A DNA stretch of 64,000 nt, from positions 1-64,000 of the forward strand of contig CAJTFW010000008.1 in assembly GCA_910575445.1 (NCBI GenBank), in the 5' to 3' direction. Under the pieces are notes generated by a model. That model saw nothing but the letters and a program-made list of their open reading frames with translations. It ran no database searches and was not told the origin of the DNA. Position 1 is the first letter of the stretch; each line of letters opens with the position of its first letter. The translations under genes were made by a program, and so were the position numbers. Source of the stretch: Lachnospiraceae bacterium (GTDB lineage: Bacteria; Bacillota; Clostridia; Lachnospirales; Lachnospiraceae). Shown one piece after another: positions 1-7,991 of this stretch.

Positions 1-79
1 TTAGAAAAAAAATAGCAAGAGGTATATCATCAAAATATGAATTACTTTTGTTAGCAAAGTGCAAAACAAAAAGTAACGC

Positions 80-232
80 TTAAGTTGACCACATTGGCCA
101 TCGGCACTTAATGAGCGCAAGCGGTTACGCGCAGTCGCGAATTTAGTACCGCTATAGGCGTCCATTAAGCGAGAGCGGGGTCTGGAAGGAACCTATTGCC
201 CTCCCGCCCTAGCGTCCTTTTATAACTATTCA
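80..232. other. GC-rich palindromic element, candidate structured RNA or dispersed repeat
   Basis: The first 320 bases hold no convincing gene. Within them, this block is clearly richer in G+C than the AT-rich flanks and can fold extensively. A 7-bp outer stem (CTTAATG at 107-113 with CATTAAG at 163-169) encloses AGCGGT (120-125) paired with ACCGCT (148-153), and a CGCG-CAGT-CGCG hairpin sits inside that. The motif TTAATGAGCGCAAGCGG recurs in degenerate form as ATTAAGCGAGAGCGGG at 164-179. It could be a 5' leader RNA of the following gene or a dispersed intergenic palindrome. I cannot assign it to a known family. Confidence 0.4.
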
Positions 233-320
233 TGACAAAAACAAAGTCACTGAATACCATACGCTTAAAATCTTTATTCTTTTATTATAAAATATAAAAA
301 AACAAAGAAAGGAGACACTT

Positions 321-794
321 ATGAAAGCAGGAAGTATGGAGGGCCTTATTGGAGCAACGATGAGTATGCAAATGGCAGACACCCCCATTCGTGTCTACAA
401 ACAAGCTGAACGAAAGGGTGACACAGCCACTATGGAGCGCGCCATGGGATACGCTGAAGATATGACACAGCAAGCCTACGATTACACCGATATGGCAAAA
501 GAAGAACTGCGTAAGGAGATGAAAGAAGAACGAGAAGAACAAAAAGTTCAGCAGGAAGAAAAGATTGAAGAACACAGAGAGGAAGCCAAGGAGCAGCGCG
601 AGGCCGCAACTGTACAGGCAACGGACAAAGATACGGTAAGTATCAGTGCAGAAGGGCAAAAAGTATCCAGCGCGAATCCTACTCCTTCTGAGCCAGTCAT
701 GGACTCCAACTCCACAGAACCAAAAACCTATACCACCGATGGCTCTATCATAGCATCTGGCGCATCAGAACCAACCATTTCTGTCAATATCTAA
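321..794 (+). CDS. Conserved-looking hypothetical protein, highly charged coiled-coil middle
   Basis: A 157-residue protein with a good ribosome binding site (AAAGGAGA, eight bases before the ATG). Residues 1-50 have a helical look and no signal peptide. Residues about 52-95 are extremely rich in Glu, Lys, Arg and Gln and should form a long charged helix or coiled coil. The last 50 residues are Ser/Thr/Pro-rich and probably disordered. There are no Cys residues and no membrane segment, so it is probably cytoplasmic. I do not recognise a family. It stands alone, with the palindromic element upstream and a hairpin terminator downstream facing aroA. Confidence 0.6.
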   Translation: MKAGSMEGLIGATMSMQMADTPIRVYKQAERKGDTATMERAMGYAEDMTQQAYDYTDMAKEELRKEMKEEREEQKVQQEEKIEEHREEAKEQREAATVQATDKDTVSISAEGQKVSSANPTPSEPVMDSNSTEPKTYTTDGSIIASGASEPTISVNI

Positions 795-815
795 TCATTT
801 CTCATCTATACAAAA

Positions 816-856
816 CCCGACTGCTTTGACTATAATATAAAAAGCAGTCGGGTAAG
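816..856. terminator. Bidirectional hairpin terminator
   Basis: A perfect 12-bp stem (CCCGACTGCTTT at 816-827, AAAGCAGTCGGG at 841-852) around an AT loop lies between the convergent genes ending at 794 and 867. On the minus strand it is followed by TTTTG, and on the plus strand by a T-rich stretch, so it can stop both transcripts. Confidence 0.8.
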
Positions 857-866
857 TCTTTTCTCG

Positions 867-2144
867 TTAATTTTCTATCAAACTATATAAATCCCTGTAA
901 AAATCAGGATAACTAATCTTTACACAATCCGCATCTCTAATCTCAGTCTCCCCATCCGCTGCCAACGCCGTAACCGCAAAAGTCATCGCGATACGATGGT
1001 CTAGGCGGCTGTCAATCACTGCGCCATGCAGTGGATGTCCACCTTCAATTATCATACCATCTTCTGTCTCTGTCACTTTTGCTCCCATCAAAGACAGACT
1101 CTTTACCATCGCATCAATACGATTAGACTCTTTGACCTTTAATTCCTGTGCGTCTTTAATAACCGTTGTTCCTTCTGCAAAGCAGGCAAGCGCTGCCACC
1201 ACCGGAAGCTCATCAATCAACGTTGGTATCAGTGCTCCGCCCACCGTCGTCCCTTTAAGGCCACTATGGCGCACCAGAAGGTCTGCGGTAGGCTCTCCGC
1301 TGTGATTTTTATTTAAAATCGTAATATCTGCCCCCATAGCCTTACAGACCCTAAGAAGCCCATCACGCGTAGGATTCATACCCACATGCTCTATCAATAC
1401 TTCCGAGCCTGGAACAATCAGCGCTGCTGCGATAAAATAAGCGGCGGAAGAGATATCCCCGGGCACCTCTATCTTTTGGGCATAGAGCTTTGGCTCTGGC
1501 ATTACCGTTATGGTTGTACCCTCACTTGTCACATATGCGCCAAACTTCTGAAGCATCACTTCTGTATGGTTTCTGGAAAGATAAGGCTCTTTTACACTGG
1601 TAGGACTATCTGCATAAAGTCCTGCCAAAAGTATGCAAGATTTCACCTGTGCCGAAGCAACCGGAGAATCATAGTGAATCCCATGGAGCATGGAAGATTC
1701 TATCTGAAGCGGTGCACAGCCATTTTCTCTTATGCTCTTAATCTTTGCTTCCATCTGTCTTAGTGGTTTTATAATCCGCTTCATCGGTCTTGACTGAATC
1801 GAAGCATCCCCATCTAATCTTGATGCAAAGCGCTGTCCTGCCAATATACCACTTAAGAGTCTCATCGTTGTTCCACTGTTGCCCACATCTAATGTCTCTA
1901 CAGGCTCATAAAGCCCGTGTAATCCCCGCCCATGAATCTGTATCTCCTCTCCATCATGCACAATCTCAATCCCCATCTTCTGAAAACACGCAATCGTGGA
2001 CAGACAATCTGCACCTTTTAGAAAATTTGTCACCTGTGTTGTTCCTTCTGCCAGCGCGCCAAACATAATCGAGCGATGTGAGATACTCTTATCTCCTGGA
2101 ACCCTAACTGTTCCCTTTAATGCCTGTACTCTTTTAAATTTCAT
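867..2144 (-). CDS. aroA: 3-phosphoshikimate 1-carboxyvinyltransferase (EPSP synthase)
   Basis: Sixth step of the shikimate pathway: it joins phosphoenolpyruvate to shikimate-3-phosphate in the cytoplasm. The 425-residue length is normal. Visible family motifs are PGDKSISHR (16-24), GNSGTTMRLL (88-97), DGDASIQSRPM (111-121), the IDELPV region with the catalytic Asp/Glu (310-315) and ELKVKESNRI (334-343). The two-domain inverted alpha/beta repeat runs the whole length. The start has an AGGAG-like site upstream. It follows tyrA by 23 bases on the same strand, so the two are very probably one transcript for aromatic amino-acid synthesis. Confidence 0.96.
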   Translation of the reverse strand: MKFKRVQALKGTVRVPGDKSISHRSIMFGALAEGTTQVTNFLKGADCLSTIACFQKMGIEIVHDGEEIQIHGRGLHGLYEPVETLDVGNSGTTMRLLSGILAGQRFASRLDGDASIQSRPMKRIIKPLRQMEAKIKSIRENGCAPLQIESSMLHGIHYDSPVASAQVKSCILLAGLYADSPTSVKEPYLSRNHTEVMLQKFGAYVTSEGTTITVMPEPKLYAQKIEVPGDISSAAYFIAAALIVPGSEVLIEHVGMNPTRDGLLRVCKAMGADITILNKNHSGEPTADLLVRHSGLKGTTVGGALIPTLIDELPVVAALACFAEGTTVIKDAQELKVKESNRIDAMVKSLSLMGAKVTETEDGMIIEGGHPLHGAVIDSRLDHRIAMTFAVTALAADGETEIRDADCVKISYPDFYRDLYSLIEN

Positions 2145-2167
2145 AATCCCTATACTCCTGCCATTCT

Positions 2168-3256
2168 CTATCTCTCATAAATTACATAACGATATTTGCG
2201 CAAAATTTCTGCTGCTTTTTTCATCGCTGCTTCCTCATAAAACTCAATTCGAAGCACTGCCTCAATAAATTCCCTGCTATGTACAATTCCAATATTTTTC
2301 AAGTTAATCTGATTACTCGCTAAAATCGTTGCTAATGTCGCAATCCCTCCAGCCTCATCCACCATATCACAATATATCTCAAAGATTCTCTGAATCGGCC
2401 CACTTCCCTTAGCCGGAAGACTGTTGCGATAATCTCTAGAGCTTTCAAACAGCTCATAAATCGCCCCTTTTTGTCCCTCTAAAAGCTGCGTGCGAATCCC
2501 TGAGAGCGATTTAATATACCGCTCTAATATAGAAGAAATATTTTCCCGGTTTGTCATACAAATCTGCTCCCACATCTCAGGGGACGAAGAAGCAATCCTG
2601 GTAATATCTTTAAATCCCCCGGCAGCCACAAGCTTCATCACCTCATCCTCTGTATCCGAATCCCTCACTAGATTCACCAAAGAAGAAGCAATAATATGCG
2701 GCAGATGACTAATCCCTGCCGTCACATAATCATGTGTCTGATAGTCAAGCACCAGTGGCAAAGCCTTTAAACTCCCAATAAACTCCCGATACCGCTCCAC
2801 TTTCTCTTGGTCTACCTTCTCTGTTGGCGTAATCACATAGTATGCATTTTCAATCAAAATCCGCTTTGCATTTGCATACCCCGTCTTCTCCGACCCGGCC
2901 ATCGGATGCCCCCCAATAAAATTCTCCTCCATCCCAAGAAGCGTCACCTGCTTATGAATATCACACTTTGTACTCCCCACATCTGTAACCACACACCCTT
3001 TTCCAATCACCGGCTTTAACTGCTCTAAATACTTTGCATTACTAGCCACTGGTGCACACAAAAAAATATAATCACAATCCCCAAATCCCACATTCACATC
3101 CTCTAAAACGCTGTCAATAACCCCCTCCTTTATCGCCTGCTCCACAGATGCTTTTGTTCTAGAACAAGCCACCAATTCCGCCTCCGGGTAAAAATAACGG
3201 ACTGCCTTTGCAATCGACCCCCCAATCAATCCCAGTCCGACAAAACCAATCTTCAT
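2168..3256 (-). CDS. tyrA: Prephenate dehydrogenase with C-terminal ACT domain
   Basis: Oxidative decarboxylation of prephenate to 4-hydroxyphenylpyruvate, the committed step to tyrosine. The Rossmann NAD(P) site GLGLIGGS is at residues 7-14. GHPMAGSEKTG in the middle and SHLPH further on are typical of the family. The last 70 or so residues (GGIATLATI onward) look like an ACT regulatory domain, which suggests feedback control by an aromatic amino acid. A longer frame begins six codons earlier at 3274, but AAAGGAG falls inside those codons, so I place the start at MKIGF (362 residues). It is translated just ahead of aroA. Confidence 0.93.
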   Translation of the reverse strand: MKIGFVGLGLIGGSIAKAVRYFYPEAELVACSRTKASVEQAIKEGVIDSVLEDVNVGFGDCDYIFLCAPVASNAKYLEQLKPVIGKGCVVTDVGSTKCDIHKQVTLLGMEENFIGGHPMAGSEKTGYANAKRILIENAYYVITPTEKVDQEKVERYREFIGSLKALPLVLDYQTHDYVTAGISHLPHIIASSLVNLVRDSDTEDEVMKLVAAGGFKDITRIASSSPEMWEQICMTNRENISSILERYIKSLSGIRTQLLEGQKGAIYELFESSRDYRNSLPAKGSGPIQRIFEIYCDMVDEAGGIATLATILASNQINLKNIGIVHSREFIEAVLRIEFYEEAAMKKAAEILRKYRYVIYER

Positions 3257-3338
3257 AACAATCTCCTTTAACACGTTAATGCACTAAGTATACCACACCC
3301 GCCCCAAAATAAAAAGCAATTTTTTACACTACCCAGGA

Positions 3339-3402
3339 GCAGCCACAAAAGGGGCTTTGGATTTCACAGTTTGTCAAAATCCAAAGCCCCTTTTGTGGCT
3401 GC
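3339..3402 (-). terminator. Long perfect hairpin after asd
   Basis: Two 26-base arms (3339-3364 and 3377-3402) match perfectly around a 12-base loop, starting 10 bases after the asd stop codon. On the minus strand the stem is not followed immediately by a U-run; the first one comes about a dozen bases later. It is therefore an unusually long terminator or mRNA 3'-end stabiliser separating asd from tyrA-aroA. Confidence 0.7.
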
Positions 3403-3412
3403 TTTGTCCCTA

Positions 3413-4498
3413 TTATTTTTTAGTAATATATCCCTTTGCCTTCAGTGTCTCTGCACACAATACCGCTCCTCCAGCCGCACCGCGTACCGTATTATGCGAA
3501 AGTCCTACAAATTTCCAATCATAGACACTATCCTCGCGAATTCGTCCTACCGACACACCCATGCCTCTCTCATAGTCCACGTCTAACTGCACCTGTGGAC
3601 GATTATCTTCCTCCATATAGCGAATAAACTGCTCTGGTGCACTTGGAAGTTTCATCTCCTGTGGATACCCTTTAAAGTTCACAAGTCTGTCAATCAGCTG
3701 CTCTTTTGTCGGTTGTTTACGAAACTTTACAAATACCGCTGCTGTATGTCCATTTAGCACCGGAACCCGGATACACTGACAAGTAATCTTTGGCTCCTGC
3801 GCCTTTACAATCTCTCCATTCTCAATATGTCCCCAGATACGAAGTGGCTCCTGCTCTGATTTCTCCTCCTCGCCGCCAATATAAGGAATGATATTTTCCA
3901 CCATCTCCGGCCACTCCTTAAATGTCTTACCAGCTCCTGAAATCGCCTGATAGGTCGTCGCTACCACCTCATATGGCTCAAACTCTTTCCAGGCTGTCAG
4001 AACCGGTGCATAACTTTGAATTGAGCAATTTGGTTTTACTGCAATAAATCCTCTTGTTGTTCCAAGTCTCTTTTTCTGTGACTCAATCACCTCAAAATGC
4101 TCAGGATTAATCTCCGGCACTACCATCGGTACATCCGGTGTCCAGCGATGTGCACTGTTATTGGATACCACTGGCGTCTCAGTCCTGGCATATGCTTCCT
4201 CGATAGCCTTAATCTCCTCTTTGGACATATCCACTGCACTAAACACAAAGTCCACGCTTGCTGCAACTTTCTCCACTTCCTTGACATTCATTACAATAAT
4301 ATTTTTTACTGCCTCTGGCATCGGTGAAGTCATCTTCCAGCGACCTCCCACTGCCTCCTCATAAGTCTTTCCAGCCGAGCGCTCACTCGCTGCTATTGTC
4401 ACCACTTCAAACCAGGGATGATTTTCCAAAAGAGAGATAAATCTCTGTCCTACCATACCAGTACCGCCAAGGATACCAACTCTTAACTTCTCGCTCAT
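3413..4498 (-). CDS. asd: Aspartate-semialdehyde dehydrogenase
   Basis: NADPH-dependent reduction of aspartyl phosphate to aspartate semialdehyde, the branch point for lysine/diaminopimelate, threonine and methionine. GILGGTGMVGQR at residues 8-19 is the nucleotide-binding loop, KPNCSIQSY carries the catalytic cysteine, and NGHTAAVFV carries the active-site histidine. SNNSAHRW and VVPEIN are typical of the archaeal/fungal-like branch of the enzyme rather than the E. coli type. The start at MSEKL follows GAGGAGGA. The longer frame to 4558 adds 20 residues with no family resemblance and no binding site. It is preceded by argH on the same strand after a 112-base gap. Confidence 0.94.
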   Translation of the reverse strand: MSEKLRVGILGGTGMVGQRFISLLENHPWFEVVTIAASERSAGKTYEEAVGGRWKMTSPMPEAVKNIIVMNVKEVEKVAASVDFVFSAVDMSKEEIKAIEEAYARTETPVVSNNSAHRWTPDVPMVVPEINPEHFEVIESQKKRLGTTRGFIAVKPNCSIQSYAPVLTAWKEFEPYEVVATTYQAISGAGKTFKEWPEMVENIIPYIGGEEEKSEQEPLRIWGHIENGEIVKAQEPKITCQCIRVPVLNGHTAAVFVKFRKQPTKEQLIDRLVNFKGYPQEMKLPSAPEQFIRYMEEDNRPQVQLDVDYERGMGVSVGRIREDSVYDWKFVGLSHNTVRGAAGGAVLCAETLKAKGYITKK

Positions 4499-4610
4499 TT
4501 TCTCATTCTCCTCCTCGCCACGCACATCCAAACCCAACTGTCCGTCGTACGCGTACAAATGTATTTCTCATAAATATTACAAGATTCTACTTAAAAATGC
4601 AAGACCTAAT

Positions 4611-5990
4611 TTAGTTCTCCTGCAAATATTTCTCATAGACCGCAATCACACGCTCCATCGCCGCTTTGCCTGGTGCACCAATCGTCAGTCTTTTATTGAC
4701 ACAAGTCTCCATCGAAATTGCCTGGTAGATATCCTCCTCAAAGACAGGGCTAATCTTCTGATACTCTGCAAGAGAAAGGTCATCTAAAGCCACCCCTTTT
4801 TCAATACAATACAGCACTAACTGTCCTACAATTCCATGTGCATCCCGAAACGGCACCCCATGATTGACCAGATAATCCGCTGCATCCGTCGCATTGGTAA
4901 AGCCATGTCTTGCGCTGTCATTCATACGCTCTTTACAGAATGTAGTCGTATCAAGCATCCCGGTAAAAAGTGCCAGACATCCTTTTGTTGTGTCTATCGC
5001 ATCGAATACCAGTTCTTTATCTTCCTGCATATCTTTATTATATGCAAGCGGAATCCCTTTCAGTGTTGTTAGAAGCGACATCAGAGCACCATATACTCTA
5101 CCCGTCTTCCCGCGCACCAGTTCTGCAATATCCGGGTTCTTCTTCTGTGGCATAATTGAGCTTCCAGTGCTGTAGGCATCATCCATCTCTACAAAGCGAT
5201 ATTCATTGCTGTTCCAGAGAATCATCTCCTCACAGAAGCGGCTTAGATGCATCATCACAGTCGCCATCGCCGAGAGATACTCAATCAGGTAATCTCTGTC
5301 TGACACCGCATCCATACTATTTAACATCGGTCCGTCAAAGCCCAAAAGCTCTGCGGTATACTCCCTGTCAAGCGGATATGTTGTCCCTGCCAGCGCTCCA
5401 GCTCCAAGCGGGCAGTAATTCATTCTTTTACGAAGGTCAAAAAGTCTTGAGCGGTCCCTGTGAAACATCTCAAAATACGCTCCCATATGATGGGCAAGTG
5501 TAATTGGCTGTGCCTTTTGAAGATGTGTAAAACCTGGCATAATTGTCTCTGTATGCTCCTTTATCATCCGAAGCAGCACACCAAGAAGCTCCTTTAAAAG
5601 CCCATCGGTCTCTTCCACTTCATCTCTTACATAAAGTCGCATATCAAGTGCTACCTGGTCATTTCGACTTCTTCCGGTATGTAGCTTTTTTCCTACATCT
5701 CCAATCCGCTCAATCAGATTCGCTTCCACAAAGCTATGAATATCCTCATACTCGTCTGTAATCAAAAGCGCTCCTGATTCCACATCTCTAAGAATCCCCT
5801 GAAGGCTTTCTAAAATCTGGTCTCTCTCTGCCTCTGTCAATATCCCCTGTTTTGCCAACATCCGCACATGCGCCTGGCTGCCTGCTACATCTTGTCTATA
5901 TAACTTCTGGTCAAACGATATCGACGCATTAAAGCGATACACCAGCTTATCTGTCTCCTTCGTAAACCTTCCGCCCCACAACTGTGCCAT
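4611..5990 (-). CDS. argH: Argininosuccinate lyase
   Basis: Last step of arginine synthesis: it splits argininosuccinate to arginine and fumarate. The 459 residues are standard length for this fumarase/aspartase-superfamily tetramer. HTGRSRNDQV in the first third and GSSIMPQKKNPD around residues 272-283 are the superfamily signatures, including the catalytic serine loop. LWGGRF at the N-terminus confirms the start. No argG or other arginine gene lies in the window, so the gene stands apart from its pathway partners. It may share a transcript with asd downstream. Confidence 0.96.
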   Translation of the reverse strand: MAQLWGGRFTKETDKLVYRFNASISFDQKLYRQDVAGSQAHVRMLAKQGILTEAERDQILESLQGILRDVESGALLITDEYEDIHSFVEANLIERIGDVGKKLHTGRSRNDQVALDMRLYVRDEVEETDGLLKELLGVLLRMIKEHTETIMPGFTHLQKAQPITLAHHMGAYFEMFHRDRSRLFDLRKRMNYCPLGAGALAGTTYPLDREYTAELLGFDGPMLNSMDAVSDRDYLIEYLSAMATVMMHLSRFCEEMILWNSNEYRFVEMDDAYSTGSSIMPQKKNPDIAELVRGKTGRVYGALMSLLTTLKGIPLAYNKDMQEDKELVFDAIDTTKGCLALFTGMLDTTTFCKERMNDSARHGFTNATDAADYLVNHGVPFRDAHGIVGQLVLYCIEKGVALDDLSLAEYQKISPVFEEDIYQAISMETCVNKRLTIGAPGKAAMERVIAVYEKYLQEN

Positions 5991-6091
5991 TCTTTTTCAT
6001 CCTTTCTGGTAGATTAATCTCTTTATTCTACCACACCACTTGCGCAATAACAACTTTGCATTTATTTTTTTCTTAAGATTGTATCGAGGGC

Positions 6092-6155
6092 CAAAAACAG
6101 CCCGACAGACCCTGATTGATGTTCTAGAAGGAATATCAACCAAGGCCTGTCGGGC
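6092..6155 (-). terminator. Long minus-strand terminator after the formate/nitrite channel gene
   Basis: Arms 6100-6125 and 6130-6155 pair almost completely around a four-base loop. Three A/C or C/A oppositions in the plus-strand reading become G-U wobbles in minus-strand RNA, and the stem is followed there by CTGTTTTTGG. So it acts on transcripts of the gene ending at 6193 and not on argH. Confidence 0.8.
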
Positions 6156-6192
6156 GTCACTTCCCCCACAAAACCCTATCCTAAAAAATCTT

Positions 6193-6957
6193 TTATTTAC
6201 TCTTCTGAATCAAATAGTAAGGCCCTGCCACCAGGATAGCCCCACCAATCATATTTCCAATCGTTACAATCACCAGATTATACACATATCCTCCGATGGA
6301 AAGTCCAGCTACTCCGTTCGGGTCTAAAAGTCCAGATGCCATAATTGTCATATTAGCAACGCTATGCTCAAACCCACAGAATACGAACACAAAAATACAC
6401 CAGAAAATCATAACCAGTTTTCCAGACTCTGTCTTCATCTTCGTACAGCACCATACCGCAAGACATACCAGCACATTACAGAAGATACCCTTCATAAACA
6501 GTGCCAATGCCGTACCGCCCATCTTAGCTGCTGCCACCGTCGCAATCACCTCACCAACTGCTCCTGTCGCCAACCCTGTAAAATGGAACATCACTGCTGC
6601 CAATAAAGACCCTACCAGATTTCCTATGTAACAAACTACCCACAGCTTCACCACATCAGCCCACTTTACCTCTCCTGCATAAGCCGCCGAAGCCATTACA
6701 AAGTTATTGCCGGTAAAAAGCTCTGCTCCAGCCATCACGACCAAACTCAGTGCAGCCGCAAAGGAGACTGCCATCACGACCTTACCGCCTCCTGTAGTCC
6801 CCACATGTCCTCCTACAGAAAGCATTACGAAGCCGCCAAATGCAATAAAGACACCAGCAACCATAGACGCAATAAAATAGCCTACTGGATTGTTGTTCAA
6901 AAGATTCAGTTTTCCTTTTGCTCCATTGCACACAGCCGTAAATTCATCCTTAAACAT
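6193..6957 (-). CDS. Formate/nitrite transporter (FNT) family channel
   Basis: A 254-residue integral membrane protein with six hydrophobic segments, the size and layout of FocA/NirC pentameric channels. GFEHSVANM is the FNT signature near the end of the fourth or fifth segment. PVGYFIASMVAGVFIAFG and GNNFVM are also typical. The substrate may be formate, nitrite or hydrosulfide. Mixed-acid fermentation genes elsewhere in the window make formate likely, but no pyruvate formate-lyase is adjacent, so this stays inference. AGGAGGAAAAA lies before the ATG. A strong terminator follows, so it is probably monocistronic. Confidence 0.88.
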   Translation of the reverse strand: MFKDEFTAVCNGAKGKLNLLNNNPVGYFIASMVAGVFIAFGGFVMLSVGGHVGTTGGGKVVMAVSFAAALSLVVMAGAELFTGNNFVMASAAYAGEVKWADVVKLWVVCYIGNLVGSLLAAVMFHFTGLATGAVGEVIATVAAAKMGGTALALFMKGIFCNVLVCLAVWCCTKMKTESGKLVMIFWCIFVFVFCGFEHSVANMTIMASGLLDPNGVAGLSIGGYVYNLVIVTIGNMIGGAILVAGPYYLIQKSK

Positions 6958-7014
6958 ATTTTTTCCTCCTGTATGTGTTTCCTTTTCGTATCATAATACC
7001 ACACTTTTCTATTC

Positions 7015-7028
7015 GTGTGATTGCACAC
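7015..7028. promoter_or_regulatory. Candidate CRP/FNR-type operator
   Basis: GTGTG-ATTG-CACAC is a perfect inverted repeat in the divergent region between the FNT channel gene and the gene at 7155. A TATGAT hexamer (minus strand, 6990-6995) is placed so that the palindrome centre falls roughly 38 bases upstream of the predicted start, close to the usual position of a class II CRP/FNR activator site. No such regulator is encoded here. Confidence 0.35.
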
Positions 7029-7154
7029 ATTGTAGGAATCGTTTTTTTTCTTTTTTACAAAAATCTCTTTCCATTTTTGTATATTTCTGCTAAAATATAA
7101 TTATAAAATCCCTATATTTTTATAAAATTCAAACATGAATCAGGAGGTGTATCT

Positions 7155-7577
7155 ATGTTTTGGACTGACAAAGTGGTCGAAGCTTTACATGCGAATAATT
7201 GCTTCATATCTTCTCTCCACAGCGCAAATTTTATCTATCTTTTAGAGGAGATTAAAACCTATCCCTTTTTCTGCAAAGAACTGTGTAAATGTGCATTTAC
7301 GGCTTCCTGGAACCAGGACCATATGAATGTCTTTCGCCAGACCATGCAGGAAATGTTAGAAATCCATGCTACAGATTGTAGTTATATGTTGGAGAAAGCA
7401 ATTCCTCTCATGAAAAATATCGACCATAATGAAAATATTCTATATAAGATGAATGTTGATTTTCTAAAATATCCTGGTCAGACCCCTGATGAAGTCTGTC
7501 TTGTTAAATTTTCCCGAATGTGGGTTCCTATCGGTGACAGTGCACTATCCGCCAGTGAAATCATCGACGCTCTATGA
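7155..7577 (+). CDS. Hypothetical cytoplasmic protein, unrecognised
   Basis: A 140-residue protein with a textbook AGGAGGTG site before the ATG. It is predicted to be mostly helical and has five cysteines in the first 80 residues, of which C49 and C53 (CKELC) could bind metal; the others are not spaced like a known zinc or Fe-S motif. No signal peptide or membrane helix is visible. A TATAAT-like hexamer at 7096-7101 could be its -10 box. It is divergent from the FNT channel and shares the palindromic site, so the two may respond to the same regulator. I do not recognise a family and give no function. Confidence 0.6.
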   Translation: MFWTDKVVEALHANNCFISSLHSANFIYLLEEIKTYPFFCKELCKCAFTASWNQDHMNVFRQTMQEMLEIHATDCSYMLEKAIPLMKNIDHNENILYKMNVDFLKYPGQTPDEVCLVKFSRMWVPIGDSALSASEIIDAL

Positions 7578-7625
7578 CATGAGCTGTGTCTAGATAAAAT
7601 ATTTCGCTATTTTTCAAAAAAACAC

Positions 7626-7654
7626 TTTACAAGTTGCGTCGTATCTGCTACAAT
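7626..7654 (+). promoter_or_regulatory. Promoter of the tRNA-Thr gene
   Basis: TTTACA at 7626-7631 and TACAAT at 7649-7654 are separated by exactly 17 bases, a good sigma-A type promoter. The -10 box ends 21 bases before the mature tRNA 5' end. Confidence 0.75.
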
Positions 7655-7675
7655 AATCCTTGCTGTTAGGCATAA

Positions 7676-7748
7676 GCTTCCGTGGCTCAGTCGGTAGAGC
7701 GACGCACTCGTAATGCGTAGGTCACCGGTTCAAATCCGGTCGGGAGCT
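7676..7748 (+). tRNA. tRNA-Thr (anticodon CGT)
   Basis: A full cloverleaf can be drawn. The acceptor stem is GCTTCCG with CGGGAGC (one T-G wobble). The D arm is GGCTCAGTCGGTAGAGC, the anticodon stem ACGCA/TGCGT with loop CTCGTAA, and the T arm ACCGG-TTCAAAT-CCGGT. Anticodon CGT reads the threonine codon ACG. The 3' CCA is not encoded and must be added after transcription. The gene has its own promoter and terminator and is a single-tRNA unit. Confidence 0.96.
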
Positions 7749-7763
7749 TTTTTATTTTCATCA

Positions 7764-7800
7764 ATAAAACTGTCCTCTTTTGGACAGTTTTATATTTTTT
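7764..7800 (+). terminator. Terminator of the tRNA-Thr unit
   Basis: A 12-bp perfect stem (ATAAAACTGTCC at 7764-7775, GGACAGTTTTAT at 7782-7793) is followed by ATTTTTT. It lies 15 bases after the tRNA. Confidence 0.88.
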
Positions 7801-7912
7801 ATTATCATCTATTGTTAAATCATCTGTACCATGGCAATATAGTAGATTTAACCGGGCAGCCGGGGGACGTGCTCTCACCCGTTTCGAGTCTTGCGGAAAG
7901 GGGTTGATTATT

Positions 7913-7990
7913 ATGAGTACATATGAGGAATTTATGGTAATTTTAACCACTGCACTTTTCATAGTTGCAATTCTGAATTTAAAAAATAAA
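7913..7990 (+). pseudogene. Remnant of a small holin-like type I toxin gene
   Basis: MSTYEEFMVILTTALFIVAI followed by LNLKNK is the pattern of the short hydrophobic holin-like (TxpA/Hol_Tox type) toxins common in Firmicutes: an acidic N-terminus, one membrane helix and a Lys/Asn tail. An AAAGGGG site and the leader with GTTTCGAGTCTTGCGG also look like those loci as I remember them. Such genes normally stop right after the lysine-rich tail. Here the stop is missing and the frame runs on to 8458, antisense to the lipoprotein gene whose stop begins at 7992. I read it as a 5' fragment left by a rearrangement, with its usual 3' terminator and antisense RNA region lost. Confidence 0.55.
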
Positions 7991-7991
7991 G

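Noticed and set aside
285-659. Long minus-strand frame opposite the small charged protein
   Set aside because: It is antisense to a gene with a better start. Its Phe/Leu-rich product comes from reading the complement of Glu/Lys codons.
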